Source of the DNA: Alteribacter natronophilus
GTDB taxonomy: Bacteria; Bacillota; Bacilli; Bacillales; Salisediminibacteriaceae
NCBI RefSeq assembly: GCF_006007885.1
Contig: NZ_VCRO01000006.1
Span: forward strand, 178,460 to 242,459
DNA: 64,000 nucleotides
Direction: 5' to 3'
The position numbers and the translations under genes were made by a program. Below are positions 45,242 through 53,399 of the stretch, piece by piece. Numbering within the stretch: position 1 is the stretch's first letter; every line of letters starts with the position of its first letter. The notes below the pieces were generated by a model. That model was given only the letters and a program-made list of their open reading frames with translations, was not told where the DNA came from and made no database searches.

Positions 45242-45273
45242 AAAGAGCCTGGTCCCTGACCGGCTCTTTTTTC
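45242..45273 (+). terminator. Terminator of the BCCT gene
   Basis: AAGAGCC/GGCTCTT stem (45243-45249 and 45262-45268) with six Ts downstream. Confidence 0.88.
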
Positions 45274-45362
45274 TTCCTTTATCAGCTTCCTGAGGTGATA
45301 ATAAAGCTTCCAAATCCCTTTATGCCTTTTTAAGCCGTCTGAACAGCAAACAGGACTGGCAT

Positions 45363-45707
45363 CTATACTTTTTTCTCTGTTTCAAAATAAAGGTGATGAT
45401 GAAGACGGCAGCCCGGGTTAAACCGCTTCCCGCAATGGGGGCAGACACTGCTGTCTGCGAGGTATTCCCTGATCGTCATCTCGTGGCCGCAGCTCCCGCA
45501 CAGAAGAGCTTTTTCGTCGAACTCATCTGTGCGCCACCTCCTGTGAGTATGACCGGCTGTTTCCTCATGGCATGTGATGCATGAATAATAGGTTCCGCAG
45601 CACCTCATTTTAATAGCGAGTATGTCGTTTTCCGAGTGGTAGTGTGTACAGCGCGTCTGACCGTCAATTATTTTCCCTGCTACCGAAATCCCGTAAACTC
45701 TGCGCAT
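45363..45707 (-). CDS. CHY zinc-finger protein
   Basis: 114 residues, Cys- and His-rich. The CHY finger starts TRCTHYHSENDILAIKMRCC, continues CITCHEE, and has further pairs CGSCGHE and CPHCG, giving several zinc sites. Relatives include yeast Hot13 and small bacterial CHY proteins of unsettled role, perhaps thiol/zinc handling. ATG at 45707 chosen because GGGGG precedes it; the longer frame from 45764 has no site. Confidence 0.88.
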   Translation of the reverse strand: MRRVYGISVAGKIIDGQTRCTHYHSENDILAIKMRCCGTYYSCITCHEETAGHTHRRWRTDEFDEKALLCGSCGHEMTIREYLADSSVCPHCGKRFNPGCRLHHHLYFETEKKV

Positions 45708-45805
45708 GGCATCCCCCTTCCGACCGTGTACAACCAGTTTACAGCGGGTTTGGAACCGGCTCAACCCTGATCCGGGATGATTATGTGAAAAGTCTACTTT
45801 ATGAG

Positions 45806-45838
45806 AAAAAAAGCACGCCGTCCAATTGGTCGGCGTGC
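45806..45838 (-). terminator. Terminator of the signal peptidase gene
   Basis: Perfect GCACGCCG/CGGCGTGC stem (45813-45820 and 45831-45838) followed by seven Ts on the minus strand. Confidence 0.9.
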
Positions 45839-45874
45839 AATTTCCTTCTGAGTCAACCGCGGACTGACGGTTAC

Positions 45875-46474
45875 CTAAAACAGGCGGAACCCTTCAAGGG
45901 GCCAGTATGCCATATTGGCACGGCCAACGATATGCTCCATAGGAACAAATCCGATCTGGCGGCTGTCTATACTGTTCTGACGATTGTCACCAAGAACGAA
46001 TATGTGTCCCGGCGGTACTTCAAGTTCTCCTGTTATATCCTCAAGTGTAAAGTCGTCAGTTAATATGCCCCCGCCCTGTTCTTCCCTGAACTGTGCAAGA
46101 AATTCTTCATCGTGCGGCTCATCGTTAATGTAAAGTGTATCTTCTTCATAGCGCAGCGTGTCTCCAGGTAGTCCGATGACCCGTTTAATGTAGTCGGTAT
46201 CTTCCGTTGCATGAAAGATAATCAGATCAAACCGGTTGGGTTCTGCAATTTCATAGCCGATTTTATTGACGATAATGCGTTCTCCGTCATTGATCGTCGG
46301 CATCATGGATTGTCCATAAACGACGTAGTTGGTAAACATGAAACCCCTGACAAGGGCCGCAATGATGAATACAATGGCAAATGTTTTGGTCCAGCTCCAC
46401 AGTTCAAGCTTCCAGTTTTTCCGCTTCAGAGGCTCCTTCATCTCTCTGCGACTTATCTTGTCTTCTGTTTTCAT
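45875..46474 (-). CDS. sip: Type I signal peptidase
   Basis: 199 residues, single N-terminal membrane helix (about 31-48), catalytic domain outside. Catalytic Ser56 in GQSMMPT and Lys97 in DYIKRVIGLPGD, plus the late GDNRQNSIDSRQIG box. Belongs to the SipS/T/V group of Bacillus. The ATG at 46474 is chosen because GGAGGAG lies upstream, inside the longer frame that starts at 46492. It removes signal peptides from secreted preproteins. Confidence 0.94.
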   Translation of the reverse strand: MKTEDKISRREMKEPLKRKNWKLELWSWTKTFAIVFIIAALVRGFMFTNYVVYGQSMMPTINDGERIIVNKIGYEIAEPNRFDLIIFHATEDTDYIKRVIGLPGDTLRYEEDTLYINDEPHDEEFLAQFREEQGGGILTDDFTLEDITGELEVPPGHIFVLGDNRQNSIDSRQIGFVPMEHIVGRANMAYWPLEGFRLF

Positions 46475-46693
46475 CCTTTTGTTCTCCTCCATTTTTTGTT
46501 GATGGCATCCTCAGTTGGTTTCTACTAACATATTAGCCGGATTTGTATTTTTTAAACGGTTATCAGATTATAATTATAGTTAATAGGGATAAATTTGATT
46601 GGGCTTTACAACGACATTTCCGTTATTTTGAAGCAAAGGATGCAAGCTTCTTATTGAGAATATTATTTAGTAAATGAAAATGGAGTTATGTAA

Positions 46694-46722
46694 GGGAAAG
46701 GGAGGGAAGGGGAGGGAAGGGG
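46694..46722 (+). other. Potential G-quadruplex motif
   Basis: Six G runs of 3-4 bases separated by one to three A bases on the plus strand. It satisfies the usual G3+N1-7 quadruplex pattern. It lies about 220 bases upstream of sip and 330 bases beyond prkA. Confidence 0.5.
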
Positions 46723-46991
46723 ATGAAACCGGTGTTACGTGGTGTATTCCCGTCTGCCGGAATATAAAAACCAATTATGCTCATGATGGCCTGAACTGTG
46801 TGCTTTCGGGAGCTCCTGTTCGTGTGCAGGCGCTCATCATATTAACTTAGGATTACTTCTTACTTTATGAAACTCATTTACGCATGAATGTTTTTCATAG
46901 GGAGTTTGCTGGACAAAAGCTTCGCTCCACGCCTTACGCTCGCTTTCGCACCCTCAGAATTTATTCATGAGTTGCCACCTTATTGAAGCAC

Positions 46992-47030
46992 AAAAAACTC
47001 CCGGGGCCTCTTTTCCCCGGGAGTTTTTTT
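46992..47030 (-). terminator. Terminator of prkA
   Basis: AACTCCCGGGG/CCCCGGGAGTT stem with a short loop and A/T tracts on both sides. Ends 3 bases before the prkA stop codon, so it can work both ways. Confidence 0.9.
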
Positions 47031-47032
47031 GA

Positions 47033-48928
47033 TCAGCGGTTAAGCAGGCTTCCGACGTAGCGGAGCAGCTCGTTGGCTGAAGTTGAATTATAGCCATGGT
47101 CTTCAATGAGCCTTGCGATTACTTCATTCACTTTCTTCAGCTGGTTTTCATCCGGCGTTTTGGTGGACGTTGTAATTTTTACGACATCCTTAAGATCGGC
47201 AAACAGCTTCTTCTGAATCGCTTCACGGAGACGCTCGTGGGACTGGTAGTCGAACTTCTTCCCTTTGCGTGCGTAGGCGGAAATACGGATGAGAATCTCT
47301 TCGCGGAACGCTTTCTTCGCATTTTCGGAAATACCAATCTGCTCTTCAATGGACCGCATAAGTTTTTCGTCCGGGTTCATTTCCTCCCCGGTAAGCGGGT
47401 CGCGCAGCTTATTTTTGTTGCAGTAAGCTTCCACATTATCGAGATAATTGTCCATTAAAGTTTTGGCAGACTCCTCGTATGAGTAGACGAACGCTTTCTG
47501 CACTTCCTTCTTCGCGATTTCATCGTACTCTTTACGGGCAACGGAAATGTAGTTCATATACCGTTCACGATCTTCCTTCGAAATCGAGGCGTGCTGGTCA
47601 AGGCCATCCTTGATTGAACGGAGCACGTCAAGAGCGTTAATAGACGTGAGTTCCTTTCGGATGATCGCACTGGAGATCCGGTTGATGACGTAACGCGGGT
47701 CAATCCCGTTCATTCCCTCATCCTGGTACTCCTTCTTCAGCTCCTCCACGTCCTGGGTATTGAAACCTTCCACACTCTCCCCGTCATAAAGCTTCATCTT
47801 TTTCAGAATGTCCACACCGTTTTTCTTGGACTCCTTCAGACGGGTGAGCACCGTAAAGATCGCTGCAATCTTCAGGGCATGCGGAGCGATGTGAACATTC
47901 GAAATGTCACTGTCCCGGATCATCTTATCGTAGATCCGCTCCTCTTCACTAACCTTGAGGTTATATGGAATCGGCATAACGATAATCCTTGAATGCAGGG
48001 CTTCGTTCTTCTTGTTTGCAATAAACGATTTATATTCGGCTTCGTTCGTGTGTGCCACAATCATTTCATCCGCGCTGATTAAGGCAAATCGTCCTGCTTT
48101 GAAGTTTCCTTCCTGAGTAAGGGATAATAAATGCCAGAGGAACTTTTCATCACACTTGAGCATCTCCTGGAACTCCATCAGGCCACGGTTTGCCTTGTTC
48201 AGCTCCCCGTCAAAGCGGTAGGCACGCGGATCGGACTCGGACCCGTATTCGGCAATGGTGGAAAAGTCAATGCTTCCTGTCAGATCGGCAATATCCTGGG
48301 ATTTTGGATCTGACGGGCTGAATGTTCCAATCCCGCAGCGGCGGTCCTCGGAGAAAATAACACGCTCTACTATGACATCTTCAATTCTTCCGCCGTATTC
48401 TTTTTCAAGGCGCATCAGGTTAAGGGGAGACAGGTTCCCTTCCACCCGGATGCCCGTTTCCTTCTTAAAATCCTCCCTTAAATGATGAGGAATAAGATGA
48501 AGCGGGTCCTCGTGCATCGGACAGCCTTTAATACCGTAAACAGCTCCGTTATCATGCTTGGAGTACTGTTCAAGCCCGCGCTTCAGCATTGTTACAAGGG
48601 TCGATTTACCACCACTGACAGGTCCCATAAGAAGCAGGATCCGTTTTCTCACGTCGAGACGTTTGGCTGCGGAATGGAAATACTCCTCAACAAGGCGCTC
48701 CAGTGCATCTTCAAGGCCGTAAATCTGATTGTCAAAAAAGCGGTAATGTTTTTTACCGTCAACCTCTTCCACACCCGCATCTTTTACCATGTTATAAATA
48801 CGGGAGTGTGCAGTCTGTGCCACTTCCGGTCTTTCTCTCACAATATCAAGGTACTCCGCGAATGTCCCTTCCCATTTCAGGTTCTCTTCCTCTTCCCGGT
48901 AATGCGCAATTTTATTAAGAATGTCCAT
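47033..48928 (-). CDS. prkA: PrkA AAA+ serine protein kinase/protease-like protein
   Basis: 631 residues. Walker A GPVSGGKST at 102-110 in the AAA+ part; the C-terminal part (about 380-630) is the PrkA kinase-homology region. Family-specific block: KRILLLMGPVSGGKSTLV. In B. subtilis PrkA is a mother-cell sporulation protein linked to SigK and works with YhbH; recent literature treats it as an ATP-dependent protease-like factor. ATG start with GGAGG-type site. Monocistronic. Confidence 0.95.
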   Translation of the reverse strand: MDILNKIAHYREEEENLKWEGTFAEYLDIVRERPEVAQTAHSRIYNMVKDAGVEEVDGKKHYRFFDNQIYGLEDALERLVEEYFHSAAKRLDVRKRILLLMGPVSGGKSTLVTMLKRGLEQYSKHDNGAVYGIKGCPMHEDPLHLIPHHLREDFKKETGIRVEGNLSPLNLMRLEKEYGGRIEDVIVERVIFSEDRRCGIGTFSPSDPKSQDIADLTGSIDFSTIAEYGSESDPRAYRFDGELNKANRGLMEFQEMLKCDEKFLWHLLSLTQEGNFKAGRFALISADEMIVAHTNEAEYKSFIANKKNEALHSRIIVMPIPYNLKVSEEERIYDKMIRDSDISNVHIAPHALKIAAIFTVLTRLKESKKNGVDILKKMKLYDGESVEGFNTQDVEELKKEYQDEGMNGIDPRYVINRISSAIIRKELTSINALDVLRSIKDGLDQHASISKEDRERYMNYISVARKEYDEIAKKEVQKAFVYSYEESAKTLMDNYLDNVEAYCNKNKLRDPLTGEEMNPDEKLMRSIEEQIGISENAKKAFREEILIRISAYARKGKKFDYQSHERLREAIQKKLFADLKDVVKITTSTKTPDENQLKKVNEVIARLIEDHGYNSTSANELLRYVGSLLNR

Positions 48929-49147
48929 TTGGGGCCTCCTCCCAATACTGGCTGGGGAAACAACCAGATATCTTGGTTCATACTATGCGTGTCTTTTGGG
49001 GATCATTCACTCTCTTTAAAAAGACATGCTCGTAAAATCCGCGATTTTGCGACATTCTGCTAAAGTAACGCTCCGGAATGAGCTGCTTTATTTCCGGAAC
49101 TCAGCCGTCCCCGGCACATCAGTCTAAACTGCAGGGAATCAGCCATT
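48929..49147. other. Gene-free stretch upstream of prkA
   Basis: Holds no gene that I can support. It should carry the prkA promoter; SigE-type elements were not clear. Confidence 0.4.
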
Positions 49148-49183
49148 AAAAGAGCCTGCCTTCCGCGGTTGACGGAGACAGGC
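49148..49183 (-). terminator. Terminator of the monooxygenase gene
   Basis: GCCTGCCTTCCG pairs with CGGAGACAGGC (imperfect), followed by TCTTTTAA on the minus strand. Confidence 0.6.
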
Positions 49184-49221
49184 CTGGTTTACTGTTCAGT
49201 TTGAAGGATGGCTTCCGGCAA

Positions 49222-49527
49222 TCAGAGGTGATGCGTCGCTTTGTATTCGTAGACTTTATTGCCCGATGTTGGACTTTTATCAAGGTTTTCCCGGCGTTTT
49301 TTATGGGATTCCCTGAAAGCACGGCTGTCCACCCAGGCTTTGTAGTCATCTTCGGATTCCCACTTTGTCAGCACTACCTGGTAGTTGTCGTCATCGGCCG
49401 GATCCAGGAACATAAAGTCCAGGCATCCAGGTACCTGCTTCATTCTTTCTGCACTCTCGGCAAAACGGCCCGATACGTTTTCCCGGCCTTCTTTTGGTAC
49501 GTGAAGTTCATTCATGACAACATACAT
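49222..49527 (-). CDS. Antibiotic biosynthesis monooxygenase-fold protein, HmoA-like
   Basis: 101 residues, dimeric alpha-beta barrel (ABM) domain. The pattern ESAERMKQVPGCLDFMFL and YQVVLTKWESEDDYKAWVDS fits the heme-degrading HmoA/IsdG-like group. The usual heme-ligand and Asn/Trp residues cannot be checked by eye, so function could be monooxygenase or simple binding. ATG at 49527 is chosen because AGGAGG lies 9 bases upstream; the longer frame from 49566 is less likely. Confidence 0.82.
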   Translation of the reverse strand: MYVVMNELHVPKEGRENVSGRFAESAERMKQVPGCLDFMFLDPADDDNYQVVLTKWESEDDYKAWVDSRAFRESHKKRRENLDKSPTSGNKVYEYKATHHL

Positions 49528-49625
49528 TGTACCTGCCTCCTCATATTTTCTGCGTTCTTTTACCATTATAAGTGAGAGGGCGGTACGAGGGAAAGAATTT
49601 GGACGTGCATCTGTATTATTTTCGT

Positions 49626-49634
49626 GGTATATTG
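49626..49634 (+). promoter_or_regulatory. Extended -10 promoter of the 29-residue gene
   Basis: TGG-TATATT, an extended -10 about 35 bases upstream of the start codon. No good -35. Confidence 0.45.
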
Positions 49635-49668
49635 TTTTTAAGAAGACGTTTGAAGGAGGCGGCAGTTC

Positions 49669-49758
49669 ATGAACCTGCTATTAATTCTGGGCGTATGCGC
49701 AGCCTTTCTTGCTGCGATTTTTACAGGAGGATATAACTCCAATCCGAACCGTCAATAG
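49669..49758 (+). CDS. 29-residue small membrane protein
   Basis: Begins MNLLLILGVCAAFLAAIF and ends TGGYNSNPNRQ. A single hydrophobic helix with a short polar tail. A strong GAAGGAGGC site lies 9 bases before the ATG, a promoter-like element lies upstream, and an intrinsic terminator follows directly (49771-49805). Together these suggest a real small gene. No family recognised. Confidence 0.6.
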   Translation: MNLLLILGVCAAFLAAIFTGGYNSNPNRQ

Positions 49759-49770
49759 GAAGAAACTTAA

Positions 49771-49805
49771 AAAGCTGTTTCCCGTAAAGGGAGACAGCTT
49801 TTTTA
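49771..49805 (+). terminator. Terminator after the 29-residue gene
   Basis: AAGCTGTTTCCC/GGGAGACAGCTT stem (49772-49783 and 49789-49800) with T6. Confidence 0.85.
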
Positions 49806-49851
49806 AGTATGCTCTATCCGGATGCCTTCATTTACAGGAGAATTGAAATAA

Positions 49852-49962
49852 ATGAATGTGTTTTTTCCTCTTATATCGAATATAGATGAGACAGGCGGAC
49901 AGACTGTTTACTTCATGACATCCGCTCCCGGTTCGCCGACTACTTTGACGGCAGGTGAATGA
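49852..49962 (+). CDS. Possible 36-residue upstream ORF coupled to the hydrolase gene
   Basis: Begins ATG AAT GTG with AGGAG 11 bases upstream and ends with TGA inside the ATGA that starts the next gene at 49959. The overlap is typical of translational coupling. The peptide has no recognisable domain, so this may be a leader peptide or a chance frame. Confidence 0.3.
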   Translation: MNVFFPLISNIDETGGQTVYFMTSAPGSPTTLTAGE

Positions 49963-51260
49963 GATTGACATGTTTTTTATACCCCGATATTGGACGCGTG
50001 GATGAAACAATCCGTTTTCACATGGATGGCTTCTCTCCGGGAGAAAAAGTTACCATTGAAGCGCTCTGGCGGGATGCTCTGGAGCACCCATGGCACTCTG
50101 CGATTACCGTTCACGCTGATGAAGAAGGAAAAGTGCAGATTAACGGCGACTCACAGGAACCTGATTTTCGAACATTATTAAGAGAATTAAAACCGGCTTC
50201 CGGTGATTCAGACCAGTCCGTTCTGCAGAGGAATACCCTCGCACCGTTTCATATCACGATAACGATCCTGAATGAGGATGGGGACATGGTGGCAGAAAGA
50301 GTTGTGACACGTATGTTCAGGGAAGAGCACGTTCAGCGGGAGGAAGTGGACACGCCTGACTGCCAGGGAACATTCTTTTTTCCGGAAAATGAACTGGCTC
50401 TTCCGGCTGTTATTGTTCTCGGTGGTTCGGAAGGCGGCACTTACGATGAAACAGCTGCTCTCCTGGCGTCCCACGGCTACGGGGTACTTGCTCTCGGGTA
50501 CTTCGGCTACCCGCCTCTGCCGCATGATCTTCACGAAATCCCCCTTGAAACGGTAGACCGAGCAGTGGAATGGCTCAGTGAGCAGCCAAACATTAACGGA
50601 AACGAAATTTCCTGTCTGGGAATTTCCAAAGGCGGGGAACTGGCACTCCTGGCTGCCTCACAAAACAGCCGGATTAAAGCTGTAATCGGGGAAATGCCCC
50701 CAAGTCACGTGTTTCAGAGTCACAGACAGGGCCTTAAAAGTTCCTCCTGGACAAAAGACGGGGAACCTATACCGTTCGTTCCCTATTCTCTTTCATTGGG
50801 AATGCGTCTTGAGCAGCTTGTAACTCAGTGGAAAAATGAAGCTGTCAGTATGCGGCCGGTATACGAACGGAGCCTTGAAAAAGCGAAAGATGCCTCCGCG
50901 GCGGCCATACCTGTGGAGAAAATCAACGGACCAATCCTTCTGATCAGCGGCAAGGAGGATTCTCTCTGGCCATCCGGGCCAATGTGTGAATCGATGATGG
51001 AAAGGCTGTCCGGCAGTTCTTTTCCACACGAAAAAAGACATGTGGCACTTGAGGGTGCAGGTCATGTCATCACAATTCCCTACCTCCCGGCCCACCAGCC
51101 GTCCGGCAGGCCGTTTTTAACCGGCGGGACGGAAGAAGCGAATGCTCTGGGCGGGGAAAAAGCGTGGACAGAAACTGTTGCTTTCCTGGATCGTCACTTT
51201 TCTCCGTCCAGGGCAAAAATTGAAACGGTTCCGATGCAGCGACAGCAGCAGACGCAGTGA
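49959..51260 (+). CDS. Acyl-CoA thioesterase/BAAT family alpha-beta hydrolase
   Basis: 433 residues. The N-terminal 110 residues are a beta-rich acyl-CoA thioester hydrolase/bile-acid-CoA N-acyltransferase N domain (DETIRFHMDGFSPGEKVTIE). The C-terminal domain is an alpha/beta hydrolase of the BAAT type: oxyanion GGSEGGTYDE, nucleophile Ser in GISKGGELA, Asp in SGKEDSLWPS and His in GAGHVI. Bacterial members probably act on acyl-CoA or other thioesters, but substrates are unproven. The ribosome site is weak, so translation may depend on the upstream 36-residue ORF. Confidence 0.88.
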   Translation: MRLTCFLYPDIGRVDETIRFHMDGFSPGEKVTIEALWRDALEHPWHSAITVHADEEGKVQINGDSQEPDFRTLLRELKPASGDSDQSVLQRNTLAPFHITITILNEDGDMVAERVVTRMFREEHVQREEVDTPDCQGTFFFPENELALPAVIVLGGSEGGTYDETAALLASHGYGVLALGYFGYPPLPHDLHEIPLETVDRAVEWLSEQPNINGNEISCLGISKGGELALLAASQNSRIKAVIGEMPPSHVFQSHRQGLKSSSWTKDGEPIPFVPYSLSLGMRLEQLVTQWKNEAVSMRPVYERSLEKAKDASAAAIPVEKINGPILLISGKEDSLWPSGPMCESMMERLSGSSFPHEKRHVALEGAGHVITIPYLPAHQPSGRPFLTGGTEEANALGGEKAWTETVAFLDRHFSPSRAKIETVPMQRQQQTQ

Positions 51261-51284
51261 ACAGAAAATCTCACCGTATAATGA

Positions 51285-51528
51285 GAAGAGGCTGGGACAG
51301 AAGTATTTTTACAGACGAAAATCCGAACAAATAATATGCGATGCTGATAAATCGCTCCTGAAATATACGCCGCTTTCCGCGGGAAGCGGCTGAGCCTCCG
51401 CGTGCTTCGCTACTTAAGGGGTCTCACCTGCGCTTTTCCTCCCGCAGGAGTCGGCGAATATTTCATCCGCTTGTCAGCTTTTTGTTCGGATTCTCATCAA
51501 AATACTTTCTTTATGTCCCGGCCTCTTC
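51285..51528. repeat. Inverted-end element, copy D
   Basis: 244 bases with imperfect terminal inverted repeats GAAGAGGCTGGGACA and TGTCCCGGCCTCTTC. Inside are second inverted arms (ATCCGAACAA / TTGTTCGGAT) and a GC-rich core with CCGCGGGAAGCGG and CCCGCAGGAGTC. Its outer parts match copy E at 35408. No gene. Confidence 0.75.
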
Positions 51529-51543
51529 ATTTTTTAATTCTGT

Positions 51544-52662
51544 TTATTCTTCAATCGCAGCGGCTGGATCGTAGTCTCCGAAGTCCAGTTCCGTACTTTC
51601 ACCCCGAACCTTTCGCGCAAGCTCAGCTCCAAGAAACGGGCCGGATGTAAGTCCGGAAGACCCGAGTCCGTTAGCTGCGTACAGCCCTTCTTTTCCTGGA
51701 ATGGAGCCCACTACAGGAAGGAAGTTCGGTGTGAAAGGCCTGAATCCTACCCGCGTTTCCACCAGAGTCGCATCTGCCAGTCCCGGTGCCACTCCCAGTC
51801 CGCCTGACAGCACTTCCTGCACGCCTCCTGCCGTAACACGCGGATCGAATCCGGTTTCATCCTCATGAGTAGCTCCAACCACTACCCGGCCGCCGCCGAA
51901 TGTAAGGAGGTACAGTCTTCCCGGCGGCATAATCACCGGCCAGTCTTCCGTATCCGCATCCGGCAGCTCAAGGTGTACGATCTGCGCCTTCTGGAACGTT
52001 GCCTGAAACGGGACGCCGGCGGACTCCAGCACTTCTCTTGCCCACGCACCTGCGGTAACGATCACTGCATCTCCCTCATATACCTGTTCCTTCACTTTTG
52101 CCCCGATGGCACGGTTTCCTTCGTAAATAATAGCTGCGTCACCTGTTATAAAACGGGCTCCGTACTTCTTCGCACCATTGATAAGGGCCTTTCGCATGAG
52201 ACGGCCGTCAACCCTGGCACCTCCGCTTACAAAAACACCGCTGTATTTTTCGGCAATTACCGGGAAACGGGCTTTGACGTCTTCAGGTGACAGACGGGTT
52301 ACTTCTCCCATCTCCGGAGCCGACGGTTTCCGCTCCGCAGCACGTGCAACCATTTTATCCACTACGTCTTCTTTCGAATGAAGAAGCATGGCGCCTACAT
52401 TGGAATATCCCGTCTCGGTCTGCCCGTCTTCCTTCAGCATGTTCACAAGCTCAGGGTAGTAGGCGGCGCCGCCTTTTACGAGACGGAACCACGGTTTGTT
52501 CCGCCTCTGGGTCAGCCAGGGACAGATGATCCCGGCAGCGGCGTCTGTTGCCCTGCCGGTGTCCTCCCTGTCTATTACAGTGACATCCGCACCGGATCTG
52601 GCAAGATGATAGGCAGTGGAAGCCCCTAAAATACCAGCCCCAATCACGATATATGAATTCAT
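51544..52662 (-). CDS. FAD-dependent amine oxidoreductase (DAO family)
   Basis: 372 residues. N-terminal FAD-binding Rossmann motif GAGILGASTA, then a DAO-type core and a late FAD motif AANGLGSSGLTSGP. Fits glycine oxidase/D-amino acid dehydrogenase/sarcosine oxidase relatives. The catalytic residues that separate these cannot be assigned here. ATG at 52662 chosen because AAAGGTGTG precedes it; the frame from 52809 adds an unlikely extension into repeat sequence. Monocistronic. Confidence 0.85.
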   Translation of the reverse strand: MNSYIVIGAGILGASTAYHLARSGADVTVIDREDTGRATDAAAGIICPWLTQRRNKPWFRLVKGGAAYYPELVNMLKEDGQTETGYSNVGAMLLHSKEDVVDKMVARAAERKPSAPEMGEVTRLSPEDVKARFPVIAEKYSGVFVSGGARVDGRLMRKALINGAKKYGARFITGDAAIIYEGNRAIGAKVKEQVYEGDAVIVTAGAWAREVLESAGVPFQATFQKAQIVHLELPDADTEDWPVIMPPGRLYLLTFGGGRVVVGATHEDETGFDPRVTAGGVQEVLSGGLGVAPGLADATLVETRVGFRPFTPNFLPVVGSIPGKEGLYAANGLGSSGLTSGPFLGAELARKVRGESTELDFGDYDPAAAIEE

Positions 52663-52822
52663 ACGTTCACACCTTTTCTTCTCAGCTTTTTCTCTGCCCA
52701 GTTTACTATACAGCTGCATCCGGAGCAAACGGCTGGAAAGGAAGGCATCGCTGCACGACTCCACCTGCTTCATTAACTGACACGCCGAGTGGAGTAAGGC
52801 TCCCGGCATTCAGAAAAATAAA

Positions 52823-53300
52823 GAGGATGGGACAAAACTCAGCTAAATAGAAGGGCCCTCACCGTCGGTGAGGGCCTTTTGCTGTAGAAAGTATTTTAAC
52901 GGTTGATTGTTCAAAAATTCACTCGCTTGCCGCGGGCAAGGCTTCAGCTAACCGGGGAAGATCACCCCGGTGGATCTTCAGCTCTTGCTTTTCCCGCAGG
53001 CGTCTCGTGATTTTGAACAATCAACGAATATGAACACAAAAAGGATACCTTCTGATAAAGTTATATCACCACATCCTAACAGAATCGGAGGTCTCCTTAT
53101 GTTTAAAGATTTTGCCAATGGACCTTTCATATAAACTGCAAGAAAATGATGTTGCTTTTGCGGTCAATGATCTCGTTGAAGCCATACCGGATGAAGCTTT
53201 CAATGGCTTCCTCCGTTCAACCAGCTGTCCTGCCTACCATCCGAAAAGCGATCATTGGCACCGTGTTTTACTTAGTTAGAGACTGTTTTGTCCCATCCTC
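52823..53300. mobile_element. Degenerate IS1182-like element with nested repeat
   Basis: About 478 bases bounded by perfect 16-base terminal inverted repeats: GAGGATGGGACAAAAC at 52823-52838 and its complement at 53285-53300. It contains a GGGCCCTCACC hairpin also found in copy C, a nested 124-base unit bounded by perfect 15-base inverted repeats GTTGATTGTTCAAAA (52902-52916, 53011-53025), and a transposase fragment (53099-53279). Confidence 0.75.
53099..53279 (+). pseudogene. Truncated, frameshifted IS1182-family transposase N-terminus
   Basis: Starts ATG with GGAGGTCTCC upstream and reads MFKDFANG, then a frameshift leads to the frame KLQENDVAFAVNDLVEAIPD, then FNGFLRSTSCPAYHPK and a stop. 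This is the N-terminus typical of IS1182-like (DUF772) transposases. Most of the gene is missing. Confidence 0.75.
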
Positions 53301-53399
53301 ATCTTTTCTTTAAACTGTACCTTTCGCTCCAAAAAATAATTAATCTGGTCAATAGCAGCAATCTCTATACGATTATACCAGCACAGCTTTTCTTTAAAG

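Larger units (their letters stand above)
46475..47032. other. Gene-free stretch with G-tract and inverted-end element
   Basis: Holds the likely sip promoter, a G-rich tract at 46694-46722 (six runs of at least three G), and a segment at 46867-46977 bounded by related CTCAT-type inverted ends that looks like another short repeat. Ends with the prkA terminator. No open reading frame of note. Confidence 0.5.
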
